64,000 nucleotides of DNA from Flavobacterium luteum (GTDB lineage: Bacteria > Bacteroidota > Bacteroidia > Flavobacteriales > Flavobacteriaceae): the NCBI RefSeq assembly GCF_008806775.1, contig NZ_WAEM01000001.1:372001-436000 (forward strand). The letters run 5' to 3'. Numbering within the stretch: position 1 is the first letter of the stretch; each line of letters begins with the position of its first letter. This document shows, one piece after another, positions 53,623-62,653 of this stretch. The position numbers and the translations under genes are program-made. The notes below the pieces were generated by a model that saw only the letters and a program-made list of their open reading frames with translations, did not search any database and was not told the origin of the DNA.

Positions 53623-55263
53623 TTAATGTTTAACAATAATTTTTCGGGTATCTTTAGTTGATCCTTTAGCAAATTCTATAAAGTACAATCCTTCGCTTAA
53701 ATTTGTAGTATTGATTATTGCTTTGTTAGATTCTAATTTTTTTGAAATCAAAACATTTTGTCCTAACGAATTAAACATAGTAATTTGATAATCGTTAATT
53801 CCATCAAACTCTATAGCTAATTCATTATTAGCAGGAACCGGATATATAGACATATTAATTTTAGAAGATTCTGCCTTGCCTAAATTAGTGTCTGTAACGT
53901 TGATGGTATAATTTAAATCATTATACCCAGTACTAGCATCCCAAACATTATCATTTGCAAAACGTATTGCATATTCAGATCTATTTGCTAATGTAGGCAA
54001 GTTATCAGGAAGATGTAAATACAATTTGTAATTACCGGTAGTTAAATTAGATGGTAATGTAAGATTCTCGTTAATAGTTAATTCAGTTGGACCAAGCCAA
54101 GTTCTAGGATCTGAAGCCATTAAAATAGAATAAACCTGGTTTGTTGCTAGATTTTTTAAAACTAAATACGCTTTTCTTTCATTGAAAGGAGTAGCAAAAC
54201 CGCTGTTGATGATTTTTAGAGTTAAAGGTAAATTATCTCGTAACAATTGCGTTTTAGGAAAAGTAGCTGAAGTCAATTCAAATCGATATCCTAGCTTTTT
54301 TTGAATATCATCGAAACAATTATTTGTTTCAAAACCATCTATAACTCCAGGATAAAAATCTAAATTCAGAAAAGTCCAATGGAATTTCCCCATTTCTAAT
54401 ACAGCTGTTGCGCAATCAGATCTAGGAGAATTTAATCTACAAGTTTCGCCTCCCATAGGAACAAATTTTGTATCTTGAGCTAAATACGGATATTGTGTAG
54501 TTACATTATCATAGGTTCCATAATCTGAAGAGCTAGCTAAGAAACAATCATTGTGATGTCCTATTCTTGCTAAAGATGTTTCAGAAAAAGCTTGAGTTGA
54601 AGTTAATGCATTTTTAGAATATAAACCTTGTTTAAAAGCGGGAGTTCTCACTTGAAGCATTCTGCTTGCGGGCAAAGCATCTAAAAGTGCTTCAACAATC
54701 TCTTTTCTATTATTTAGGTTAGTTGTTGTTACGCTTGAACCATTATAACCTTCACCACCAAAATCAGCTTGACTGGTATAATACCATTCTCCCCAAGCTC
54801 CTATAAATCCAGCCTGCATTAAACTTATGACATCTTCGTTAGCTTGCAAAAGAGGTTTTATTTGTTTAATGTGTGTTAACATTATTTCTTTTGTAGCATC
54901 TCTTTTAGGCACATCTTGATCATCAGAATAGGTAAACCGTATGAAACATTTTACACCCGCTTTTCTAATTTTGTCAAAATCACTTTGCATATTGGCTAAA
55001 TAGCTAGCAGAAATAGGTGTATCTATAAAATCATCTAAAGGAAATGCTCTATATATTAATGAAATATTATTGAGAACTCTGTAATTAGTAAGAGAAGTTT
55101 GATTTAAACTTTGATAGGTACCAGAATGAGCAGAGGTATGTTTATAAAAACCTCGTTCTGGATTAGAAAAATTTAACGTTGAAGCTTTGTAAGTAATGTT
55201 TGACGTTTGGGCACTTCCAGAAACAAATAGAAGAACTCCCAATAGAGTAAATAATTTTTTCAT
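53623..55263 (-). CDS. Secreted DUF4874/DUF4832 protein with T9SS sorting domain
   Basis: 546 residues. Signal peptide ending GSAQ; N-terminal TIM-barrel-like DUF4874 (STLNFSNPERGFYKHTSAHS, VKCFIRFTYSDDQDV, MQAGFIGAWGEWYYTS with acidic Glu, GH-clan-like); C-terminal DUF4832 (HWTFLNLDFYPGVIDGFE, beta-sandwich NLPLTLKIINSGFATPFN); last 75 residues a type A sorting domain (YPVPANNELAIEF ... NLSEGLYFIEF). Exported by T9SS. The barrel architecture suggests a glycoside-active enzyme, perhaps acting on the neighbouring polymer; no activity is established. Carries a pel-operator-like motif 156-172 bp upstream. Confidence 0.85.
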   Translation of the reverse strand: MKKLFTLLGVLLFVSGSAQTSNITYKASTLNFSNPERGFYKHTSAHSGTYQSLNQTSLTNYRVLNNISLIYRAFPLDDFIDTPISASYLANMQSDFDKIRKAGVKCFIRFTYSDDQDVPKRDATKEIMLTHIKQIKPLLQANEDVISLMQAGFIGAWGEWYYTSQADFGGEGYNGSSVTTTNLNNRKEIVEALLDALPASRMLQVRTPAFKQGLYSKNALTSTQAFSETSLARIGHHNDCFLASSSDYGTYDNVTTQYPYLAQDTKFVPMGGETCRLNSPRSDCATAVLEMGKFHWTFLNLDFYPGVIDGFETNNCFDDIQKKLGYRFELTSATFPKTQLLRDNLPLTLKIINSGFATPFNERKAYLVLKNLATNQVYSILMASDPRTWLGPTELTINENLTLPSNLTTGNYKLYLHLPDNLPTLANRSEYAIRFANDNVWDASTGYNDLNYTINVTDTNLGKAESSKINMSIYPVPANNELAIEFDGINDYQITMFNSLGQNVLISKKLESNKAIINTTNLSEGLYFIEFAKGSTKDTRKIIVKH

Positions 55264-55418
55264 AGTAAGTAGGTTAAGATTTAAACTAATGTTATGTTTA
55301 TATTTTTTTGTTTTTGTTTTGTTTATATTATTAATTTGGGATTAATAACTCAACACCACAAATTTATATAGATTAAGTGCAATAATAATCGACAAAAATG
55401 TTAAATTTTCAAATTTAA

Positions 55419-55435
55419 TCGATAAAATACATCAT
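55419..55435. promoter_or_regulatory. Second site of the pel-locus 17-bp motif
   Basis: TCGATAAAATACATCAT differs by one base from 43320-43336. It lies upstream of both the secreted DUF4832 gene (minus) and the DUF294 gene (plus). Confidence 0.55.
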
Positions 55436-55754
55436 AATTCTTTAATATGTAAGAATAATAATATGATAATATTATTATTTGTAAGAAACGAAGTTACAAT
55501 GAACATAAAAAGATATTAACAATATAATAATGAAGTGTTTATAACTAATAAATTAGTAAGAAAAGCATTTAATATAATTTATTATATATTAGATTTATTT
55601 TATTACAATGAAATTTTTAGGAGAAATTTTGTCATATTAAATAAAATAAATCTAATAAATATATGAACTATAATTTATATTATGTAAAATAGAAAATTAA
55701 TGTTTATGATTGATAGTTTATTAAATTTAAACATAGTATATATTAAATGTTTCC

Positions 55755-55762
55755 TATTTTTG
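55755..55762 (+). promoter_or_regulatory. -7 promoter element of the DUF294 gene
   Basis: TATTTTTG matches TAnnTTTG, 65 bp before the ATG at 55827. Confidence 0.45.
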
Positions 55763-55826
55763 CAAAACTGTTTTAATTTAAATAAAAAATTTAAAAACTT
55801 GAAACTTTACTTATTTAAAATCAATT

Positions 55827-57740
55827 ATGAATGCAATTGCCGAACGTATAGCTGATTTTCTAAAGCAATATCAACCATTTAACATTCTTTCATTTGAAGA
55901 GTTAAAAAGTGTAGCATTAAGTATTCGTGTCATAAATCTTGAAAAAAATAAAACCCTTTTCCAAATTAACGACATTTTGCACGATAGTTTTTATGTAGTT
56001 GCTTCAGGTGTAATCAATTTATCAGTGATTTCAGATGCCGAAGAAACGCTCTTAAATAAATGTATTGAAGGAGATGTTTTTGGTTTACGCCCTTTTTTCG
56101 CAAAAAATAATTATATGATGACTGCAAAAGCTCGTGAAGAAAGTATCGTTTATGCCATTCCAATTGCTGCTTTCCGACCTTTTGTAGCTCAAAATTCTGA
56201 AGTTTTAAATTTCCTTTTAGAAAGTTTTGCAAATAATACTGCAAATCCAAATGACATAGAAAATAAAGGTAAATTTTTATCCGATAATGTTGTTTTTTCT
56301 TCAAAACCTTCAGAAATTCAATATTTTCAGACTTTATCCTACAACAAAACGCCCTTAAAAATTGATAAATTAACAGCAGTTAGTCAAGTTGCTCAATTAA
56401 TGACCGACAATTTATTAGACAATGTAATTATTACTCAGCAAAATTTACCAATCGGAATTGTAACTGATACTGATATGCGATCTAAAATTGCTACAGGACG
56501 CTATTCTATAACTACAACTGTTGATAAAATAATGTCTTCGCCAGTAATTACAGTAAATGAAAACGTATCCCTTGCAGAAGCACAACTATTATTACTTAAG
56601 TATAATGTCAGTCATTTGTGTGTAACATCAGACGGAAGTGATAAATCAGAAGTTAAAGGAGTAATATCTGAACACGATTTAGTGGTTGCTCAAGCCAGTA
56701 ATCCTGGTATTTTGATAAAAGAAACCAAACGATCAAACGATGCTAATGATTTAAAAAAAGTTCGATTTAAATTATCTGAGCTAATTAAGACATCAATAGC
56801 TAAAAATATTCCTCTTTTACATATTACTAATATTGCTAGCGAAATTAATTTTGCTATTTTCAAACGTGCTGTCGAATTGGCTGTTCTAGAATTAGGCTCT
56901 CCTCCTGCTCGTTTTGCCTGGTTAAGCATTGGTAGTCAAGGCAGAAAAGAACAATTATTAGTTACTGATCAAGATAATATTCTTGTTTTTGAAGATGTTG
57001 CCACTGAAAAATATAGAGATGTAAAAGATTATTTTATAAAATTAGCCAAAAAAACTGTTGAAACTTTAGCAAAAACTGGATATATACCTTGTACGAACGG
57101 TCATATTGCAAGTAATTTACAATGGTGTAAATCATTGACAGACTGGGCAAAACAATACAATAATTGGATGGATACTCCGGGTGAAAAAAGTAACGAAATT
57201 AGCGGTGCTTTTTTTGATTATGAAATTGCTTTTGGAGAATCTAAAATTGAAGATGCCTTAACGGATATTATTTTTAATAAATCAAAAAAACACACCCTTT
57301 TCTTTGACTATTTAGGCAATGATGCTTTGAGAAAACCTGCTCCTTTAAGCTTTTTTAAGAAGTTTAATGTTGAAGAAGAAGGTATCAATAAAGATAAGTT
57401 TGATATTAAAACTCGGGGTTTAATGCCATTAATTGATGGAGCGCGATTGTTTGCCATTAGCCAAAATATAAAAGGTATAAACAATACTTATTTAAGATTT
57501 AAACAATTAGCAATTGTAGATTCGAAACATTCAGAAATATTTTTAAATTGTGCGGATGCATTTTTGACATTGTCTAAGTTTAGGACTCTCGAAGGGTTAA
57601 AAAATGATAGTAGTGGACAGTATATCAACTTAAGCGAACTTTCGAAGGTAGATAAAGAAATACTAAAAAATGCCTTAGCTCCAATGAAAGAATTGGAAGA
57701 TTTAATTAAAGATACTTTTCAACTGACTCAATTTTCATAA
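55827..57740 (+). CDS. cNMP-binding / CBS / DUF294 nucleotidyltransferase-like protein
   Basis: 637 residues: cyclic-nucleotide-binding fold (about 15-140, SFYVVASGVINLSVISDAEE), a CBS pair (about 165-280, NVIITQQNLPIGIVTDTDMR, SHLCVTS), then a GlnD-like nucleotidyltransferase domain with SIGSQGRKEQLLVTDQDNIL (G-S then D-x-D, from about 368) and a DUF294 C-terminal domain. The DxD core is intact, so catalysis is possible. Likely a signalling or nucleotide-sensing enzyme; substrate unknown. Three bases before its exonuclease-like partner, an association I recall from many bacteria. Confidence 0.9.
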   Translation: MNAIAERIADFLKQYQPFNILSFEELKSVALSIRVINLEKNKTLFQINDILHDSFYVVASGVINLSVISDAEETLLNKCIEGDVFGLRPFFAKNNYMMTAKAREESIVYAIPIAAFRPFVAQNSEVLNFLLESFANNTANPNDIENKGKFLSDNVVFSSKPSEIQYFQTLSYNKTPLKIDKLTAVSQVAQLMTDNLLDNVIITQQNLPIGIVTDTDMRSKIATGRYSITTTVDKIMSSPVITVNENVSLAEAQLLLLKYNVSHLCVTSDGSDKSEVKGVISEHDLVVAQASNPGILIKETKRSNDANDLKKVRFKLSELIKTSIAKNIPLLHITNIASEINFAIFKRAVELAVLELGSPPARFAWLSIGSQGRKEQLLVTDQDNILVFEDVATEKYRDVKDYFIKLAKKTVETLAKTGYIPCTNGHIASNLQWCKSLTDWAKQYNNWMDTPGEKSNEISGAFFDYEIAFGESKIEDALTDIIFNKSKKHTLFFDYLGNDALRKPAPLSFFKKFNVEEEGINKDKFDIKTRGLMPLIDGARLFAISQNIKGINNTYLRFKQLAIVDSKHSEIFLNCADAFLTLSKFRTLEGLKNDSSGQYINLSELSKVDKEILKNALAPMKELEDLIKDTFQLTQFS

Positions 57741-57742
57741 AT

Positions 57743-58339
57743 ATGTTCGATTGGATTAAAAATATTAACAAGGAGTATCCTGAAATTTGGAAAAACTATA
57801 TTTCAAAATTTGAAAAAAGATCGAATCGATTTGTTGTTTTAAGTACTGAAACTAGTGGTTTGAATCCAAATAAAGATGTAATTCTCTCTTTTGGAGCAAT
57901 TGCAGTTCAAGACAATTCCATTTTAATTGGAGATAGTTTCGAAGTCATGTTATTGCAATACGTTTACCTACATGATAACGGACTTTCTAACGAATTTATA
58001 ATCGAAAGTAAACAACCTAAGCTTGGTGAACGTGAGGCTATTCAAGCTTTTTTAGAATATATTGGAAATGCTATTTTAGTGGGACACCGAATACATTTTG
58101 ATGTAGATCTGATAAATGTTGCTCTTGAAAAACTAGATTGTGGAAAATTAAAAAATGAAGCTTTAGACATAGAAATTATGCACAAAAAATTAAAAGATAT
58201 TAGTAGTGAAAAACCAATTTCTATAGATGAATTGTGCGAAATTTATAAGGTTCCAAAAAGTGAACGCCTTTCCTCTTCAGAAGATGCTTATACCATTGCC
58301 CTATTATTTCTTAAACTTAAGTCTAAATTAGGATTGTAA
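57743..58339 (+). CDS. DnaQ-fold 3'-5' exonuclease-like protein
   Basis: 198 residues with the DEDD exonuclease fold. VVLSTETSGLNPNKDVILSF aligns with the usual D-x-E-T-T-G-L motif but has Ser at the first Asp position; GHRIHFDVDLIN keeps the second-motif Asp; SSSEDAYTIALLF replaces the expected His with Ser but keeps Asp. Two of the five catalytic residues thus appear changed, so activity is doubtful. Likely acts with the DUF294 protein, 3 bp upstream. Its tail overlaps the convergent PPTase gene by 12 bp. Confidence 0.85.
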   Translation: MFDWIKNINKEYPEIWKNYISKFEKRSNRFVVLSTETSGLNPNKDVILSFGAIAVQDNSILIGDSFEVMLLQYVYLHDNGLSNEFIIESKQPKLGEREAIQAFLEYIGNAILVGHRIHFDVDLINVALEKLDCGKLKNEALDIEIMHKKLKDISSEKPISIDELCEIYKVPKSERLSSSEDAYTIALLFLKLKSKLGL

Positions 58340-58822
58340 ATTTTCTTTACAGAGCATTACAATTTCCTCAAAATTACCGTGATTACTTATTGAAATTGAA
58401 TTGTTATTACCATGTATAACTGGAATTCCATTCTTTTTTATTATGCCTTTTCTAGAATATAAAAACAATATTCTTTTGAAATCTGATATTTCATTTACTG
58501 CAATAGAATGAACATATTTAGTAGTTATTTGCGTTTTTGTATAAAAACAATAATCATAACAAACTACTTTACCAATGTGCTTAGCTATTTGAAAACATTC
58601 TAGTTGTAATGGTATAAAAGCTCTGAATCCAGTTTTACGATTGTAAATTTTATATGCTGCTTCTTTCCTACTCCATAAATCCCAAATCATAATCTCTTGA
58701 TTTTTAGATTTATGAATTAATATTTGTTCCTTAGTCGTAAATATTTTATCTAAAAAGCCTTCCCTTTTCCAATTGCTTTCTTTTCGGGCTAAAGTCAAAT
58801 CTACGATGTCATTTCCTATCAT
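58328..58822 (-). CDS. 4'-phosphopantetheinyl transferase
   Basis: 164 residues of the AcpS/Sfp superfamily. MIGNDIVDLTLARKE carries the Mg-binding Asp, and WDLWSRKEAAYKIYNR the W-x-x-K-E-A motif. Attaches the phosphopantetheine arm of CoA to the serine of the ACP encoded next to it, converting it to the holo form. Last gene of a seven-gene polyketide/fatty-acid operon; 4-bp overlap with the ACP gene. Confidence 0.92.
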   Translation of the reverse strand: MIGNDIVDLTLARKESNWKREGFLDKIFTTKEQILIHKSKNQEIMIWDLWSRKEAAYKIYNRKTGFRAFIPLQLECFQIAKHIGKVVCYDYCFYTKTQITTKYVHSIAVNEISDFKRILFLYSRKGIIKKNGIPVIHGNNNSISISNHGNFEEIVMLCKENLQS

Positions 58823-59073
58823 TTTTCGGATAGTTTTGTTTCGATTATTTCTACCGTCGATTTTACATCCAACATTTGTTCCATAGATTGATTGTCTATA
58901 ACAATATGAAATTCCTCTTCTATATCTAAAATGATATCAACCAAATTGGCCGAGTTTATATTTAAATCAGTAATGAAATCAGTATTTTCAGTAAATGCAT
59001 CAAACGCATCTTGATTTTTTATATAAGGCTTTACTATTCCTTTTAATTTCTCTATAATTTCTAACTTATTCAT
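58819..59073 (-). CDS. Acyl carrier protein of the polyketide cluster
   Basis: 84 residues, ACP four-helix layout. The attachment serine is Ser41 in TDLNINSANLVDIILDIEEE; the usual D-S-L motif reads N-S-A, a divergence typical of specialised ACPs. The acidic helix after it (DIILDIEEEF) is conserved. Overlaps the ketosynthase gene by 4 bp. Carries acyl intermediates for the neighbouring condensing enzymes. Confidence 0.9.
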   Translation of the reverse strand: MNKLEIIEKLKGIVKPYIKNQDAFDAFTENTDFITDLNINSANLVDIILDIEEEFHIVIDNQSMEQMLDVKSTVEIIETKLSEK

Positions 59074-60341
59074 GTTTTATATTTTTTAAAAATAACACAC
59101 CCATTTACGTCTCCAAAACCAAAGCTGGCTTTAACAATACAATTTAACTCTTTTTCGATTAATTGTTGTGGAATTCTCGAAGTATCAATGACTGCGGTTA
59201 TTTCAGGATGTAAATCTTCACAATTAGTATTAGGAAAAATAAACCCCTGATGCAACTGTAAAATCGAAGCAACACTTTCTATACTTCCAGCAGCAGACAA
59301 ACAATGACCAATCATAGATTTTAAAGAGTTGATATAAGGAAAATCCAATCCCTTTCTTTGCAATGCTTCGCTCCAATTCTGAATTTCTAAACTGTCTTTA
59401 GTCGTTGCTGTCAAATGTCCATTAATGGCATCAATTTCATTTGCGGTAATTCCTGCATTTTTGATAGCATTTGTTATACACTTTTTCACAGCAATTGGGT
59501 TTGGTGCTGTCATAGTTCCTAAACCCCGTTGTCCACCCGAATTTATATTTCCACCCAAAACTTCTGCATAAATAGTAGCACCTCGAGACAAAGCAGTTTC
59601 TAAATCTTCAAGTAGTATTGCCCCTGCTCCACTTCCTGGTACAAATCCTGAAGCAGTTACACTCATTGGTCTTGAGCCTTTTTCCGGCGCTTCATTATGT
59701 TTAAAAGTACATACTTTCATAGCATCAAATCCTCCCCAAATATAAGGACCACTATCGCTAGTACTTCCTGCTAAAATGCGTTTGGCCTGACCTGATTTTA
59801 TTCTTTCAAAAGCCATTAAAATACTTTCTGTTCCAGTAGTACAAGCTGAAGAATTGGTCGTTACCTGATTTCCTAGTCCTAATTTTCCTCCTAAATATGC
59901 ACTAACACCACTATTCATAGTTTGAGCAACTGCTGTACTACCTAATTTTCTAGTTTGAAAATCATCAATTTTATAGATACTTTCCCTAAATTTATCAATA
60001 CCCGAAGTTCCCGTTCCGAAAATAGTACCGCTGTGCCAATCTGGTTCTTCATACAATTCTATTGGTAATCCAGCATTTTTCCACGCATCGATACCAGCAA
60101 TTACACCATATAAAATTCCAGATGAATTAAAATTACGAAGTTCTAATTCAGAAAAATAGTGCAATGCTAATTCAGTTGAAATTTCAGGTTTACCAGCAAT
60201 TTGACAGGAAAATTGTAATCGCTCTAATTCGGTATCGTGTTTAATTCCTGAAATTCCTTTTTTAATGGCATGTGTAAACGCAGTTAGCCCTACTCCGTTT
60301 GGAGCAACAACACCTAAACCTGTTATTACAACTCTTTTCAT
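59070..60341 (-). CDS. Beta-ketoacyl-ACP synthase (KAS I/II type)
   Basis: 423 residues from the ATG at 60341 (MKRVVITGLGVVAPNG); an upstream GTG at 60359 is open but gives no homologous sequence. Catalytic triad Cys167 (TNSSACTTGTESI), His in INGHLTATTKDSLE and His in IGHCLSAAGSIESV; FGFGDVNGCVIF closes the protein. Extends acyl chains on the cluster ACP by decarboxylative condensation, probably preparing the starter for the type III polyketide synthase. Confidence 0.94.
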   Translation of the reverse strand: MKRVVITGLGVVAPNGVGLTAFTHAIKKGISGIKHDTELERLQFSCQIAGKPEISTELALHYFSELELRNFNSSGILYGVIAGIDAWKNAGLPIELYEEPDWHSGTIFGTGTSGIDKFRESIYKIDDFQTRKLGSTAVAQTMNSGVSAYLGGKLGLGNQVTTNSSACTTGTESILMAFERIKSGQAKRILAGSTSDSGPYIWGGFDAMKVCTFKHNEAPEKGSRPMSVTASGFVPGSGAGAILLEDLETALSRGATIYAEVLGGNINSGGQRGLGTMTAPNPIAVKKCITNAIKNAGITANEIDAINGHLTATTKDSLEIQNWSEALQRKGLDFPYINSLKSMIGHCLSAAGSIESVASILQLHQGFIFPNTNCEDLHPEITAVIDTSRIPQQLIEKELNCIVKASFGFGDVNGCVIFKKYKT

Positions 60342-60375
60342 TTTGTCATTGCGACGCACGAAGCAATCTCTTTAT

Positions 60376-60804
60376 CTAAACAATCATTCCAGCAATTATT
60401 CCGTTACAAACTTCTTCGTTTTTTTGATTTAACATTTTTACTTTACATTTTAGTTTTCCAAATCTAAAGTATATTTTTTCTGAAATCACTCTTACTTTTT
60501 CATTAGGAAAAACGGGTTTTAAAAAATCTATTTCATTTGATGTTAAGGCAATTGAAGTATTAGAATTAAATTTTTTATTTAATAAAAAAATTCCCAAACA
60601 AACTACTCCTATTTGTGCCATTACTTCTGTTAAAATAACTCCGGGTGTAACGGGCTTATCTTTAAAATGACCTTTATAAAAATCTAAACTAGCATCAAAA
60701 GTATAGCAACCCTCCACTCCGTTTTCATTAATATTTAAAATTTTATCTACAAACAAAAAAGGTTTTGAATAAGGTAATTGAGCTATTATTTCTTCTGTTT
60801 TCAT
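60376..60804 (-). CDS. FabZ-like 3-hydroxyacyl-ACP dehydratase
   Basis: 142 residues from the ATG at 60804; longer open frame to 60849 overlaps the upstream gene. Hotdog fold: LPYSKPFLFVDKI and GHFKDKPVTPGVILTEVMAQ with the catalytic His and Glu present. Would dehydrate 3-hydroxyacyl-ACP in the cluster pathway. One base separates its ATG from the polyketide-synthase stop codon, implying coupling. Confidence 0.9.
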   Translation of the reverse strand: MKTEEIIAQLPYSKPFLFVDKILNINENGVEGCYTFDASLDFYKGHFKDKPVTPGVILTEVMAQIGVVCLGIFLLNKKFNSNTSIALTSNEIDFLKPVFPNEKVRVISEKIYFRFGKLKCKVKMLNQKNEEVCNGIIAGMIV

Positions 60805-60805
60805 T

Positions 60806-61858
60806 TTAAAATTGCAATAAAACCCTTTGAGCGGAAAATCCTGGTCCAAAACTCAAAAGCAATCCTTTTGATCCTTTTTTCGGGTTACTATCCATAATTC
60901 TTTCTAAAACATACAAAACAGTAGCACTTGACATATTTCCATATAAACGCAAAACTTCTTTTGTTTCGTCTATATTCTTTCCTAAATCTGAAAATAATTC
61001 CTCTACAATTTGAATGATTTTTTTTCCACCAGGATGGAAAATTAAATGATCGATATCTTCTATTTTCAGGTTGTTTTTTTCAAGAAAAGGATGAATAATA
61101 GCTGGGAAATGAGTCGCAATTTTTTCCGGAACTTCAATATCTAAAATCATTTGTAAACCTGAATTGGTTAGTCTAAAACCCATCATGTGAATAGCATCAT
61201 AAAAATGATACATTTCTTCTGCTAAAATTTCAGGTCCTTCATCTTCTTCATGTGAAGAAAGCAAAGCACATGCAGCTCCGTCTCCAAAAATAGCAGCACT
61301 TACAATATTTGCCATAGAAAAATCGTCTAATTGAAAGGTTGCTGTTGGACTTTCGACAGCAATTACAGCAGCTCTTTTTCCAGGGTTAGCCTGAAGAAAA
61401 TTCTTAGCATAAATAATCCCAGAAATTCCTGCTGCACAACCCATTTCTGTAACAGGTAGCCTAACAATGTCTTGTCGTAAATTTAGTGTATTAATAAGAT
61501 AAGCATCTAAGGATGGTATCATGATTCCAGTGCAGCTTACGGTTATGATGTAATCTAAATCTTCTGGTTTCCAATTGGCTTTTTGAAGTGCTTTTAGCAA
61601 TACTTTTTCACCTAAATCTATTACTTCACGAATATAAATATCATTTCTTTCTTCAAAAGAAGTTTTGGTAAAAACTTCGATTGGATCCATTATAGAATAT
61701 CTTTTATCAACTGCAGCACCTTCAAAAATTTTTTTTACTTTTCGAATAAAACGATCCTCTTGACCAAGTAACCAAGCATCAAGAAAAGGCAAAATTTCTT
61801 CGGTTGTTCTTGAATATTTAGGCAACTGCTTGACAACAGTTTTTATTTTTACACTCAT
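60806..61858 (-). CDS. Type III polyketide synthase (chalcone-synthase-like)
   Basis: 350 residues, homodimeric thiolase-fold enzyme that extends an acyl-CoA or acyl-ACP starter with malonyl-CoA and cyclises the chain. Catalytic Cys141 in VTEMGCAAGISG, His in DHLIFHPGGKKI and Asn in RLYGNMSSATVLY; the terminal GPGFSAQRVLL is typical. Long-chain starter use, giving alkylresorcinols or alkylpyrones, is inferred from the dedicated fatty-acid genes beside it, not from the sequence. Confidence 0.94.
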   Translation of the reverse strand: MSVKIKTVVKQLPKYSRTTEEILPFLDAWLLGQEDRFIRKVKKIFEGAAVDKRYSIMDPIEVFTKTSFEERNDIYIREVIDLGEKVLLKALQKANWKPEDLDYIITVSCTGIMIPSLDAYLINTLNLRQDIVRLPVTEMGCAAGISGIIYAKNFLQANPGKRAAVIAVESPTATFQLDDFSMANIVSAAIFGDGAACALLSSHEEDEGPEILAEEMYHFYDAIHMMGFRLTNSGLQMILDIEVPEKIATHFPAIIHPFLEKNNLKIEDIDHLIFHPGGKKIIQIVEELFSDLGKNIDETKEVLRLYGNMSSATVLYVLERIMDSNPKKGSKGLLLSFGPGFSAQRVLLQF

Positions 61859-61918
61859 CTGTTTTTTGAAGATTTTTAGACGATAATTTAAAAAAACGAA
61901 TTCTCTAATTACTATCTA

Positions 61919-62647
61919 CTAATTTATGATTTGTAACTCTCTTTTTATAATCCATTGGTAACGAAAAGCCCATTTCCATCGGATTCTGTAATTATTTAAA
62001 TTTAATTTTTTTGAAAATTGAATTAATTCTTCTTTTTTGAATCCTCTTAAAATTGACGTTAAACCATCTTTTCGAGACATTTCATTTAATCTAAAAATGA
62101 TGCACACTAATTGAAAGAGACGATAGGCTATTGCGCTTCTATGCAAATCATTAATTATAAAACCAATTCTTGAATTCTTTTCAAAAATAGTCATTAGTTT
62201 AATAATTTCCTCTTCTTTAAAATGATGTAAAGTGAGCGTACACAAAGCAATATCATACTCTAATTCTGAAAAAGATTTGTCAAAAATATCTTCGCATATA
62301 TAAGAAATATTGGGATAATGTATAGAAAGCTCTCGAGCATAATTTATTGTAAAATTATTAGCATCTACCCCTAATAATTGAAAATGAAAATTATTCTTTT
62401 CTCCATATTCTGATAATTCCCTCAGCATATCTCCATTTCCACATCCAATATCAATAATCATTATAGGCTTATCTTTTGAATTTTTAGAAATTAACTCTTG
62501 GACTCCTTGTAAAGTTAGTTGATTGCCTCCTAATAGCTGATTTATTTTTGCAATTTTATCAAGCGCATCCTTTAAAATCTCACCTTCTATGGTAAAATCA
62601 TCCATAATTTCAGAGTCGTCTGTTCTATATTTTGTATCTATAAACAT
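61919..62647 (-). CDS. Class I SAM-dependent methyltransferase
   Basis: 242 residues. SAM-binding motif I IMIIDIGCGNGDMLREL (about 77-93), motif II acidic LLGVDANNFTINYA, and YDIALCTLTLHHFKEEEI. Six bases after the FAD-oxidoreductase stop. Probably O- or C-methylates the ring formed by the type III synthase, analogous to SrsB in the Streptomyces phenolic-lipid operon. That role is inference. Confidence 0.9.
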   Translation of the reverse strand: MFIDTKYRTDDSEIMDDFTIEGEILKDALDKIAKINQLLGGNQLTLQGVQELISKNSKDKPIMIIDIGCGNGDMLRELSEYGEKNNFHFQLLGVDANNFTINYARELSIHYPNISYICEDIFDKSFSELEYDIALCTLTLHHFKEEEIIKLMTIFEKNSRIGFIINDLHRSAIAYRLFQLVCIIFRLNEMSRKDGLTSILRGFKKEELIQFSKKLNLNNYRIRWKWAFRYQWIIKRELQIIN

Positions 62648-62653
62648 TTTTAA

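Larger units (their letters stand above)
55264..55826. other. 563-bp AT-rich divergent intergenic region
   Basis: No credible ORF. Contains the operator-like word TCGATAAAATACATCAT (55419-55435), a perfect 11-bp dyad AATAATAATAT (55454-55464)/ATATTATTATT (55469-55479) with a 4-nt loop, and the promoter element of the gene at 55827. Confidence 0.6.
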
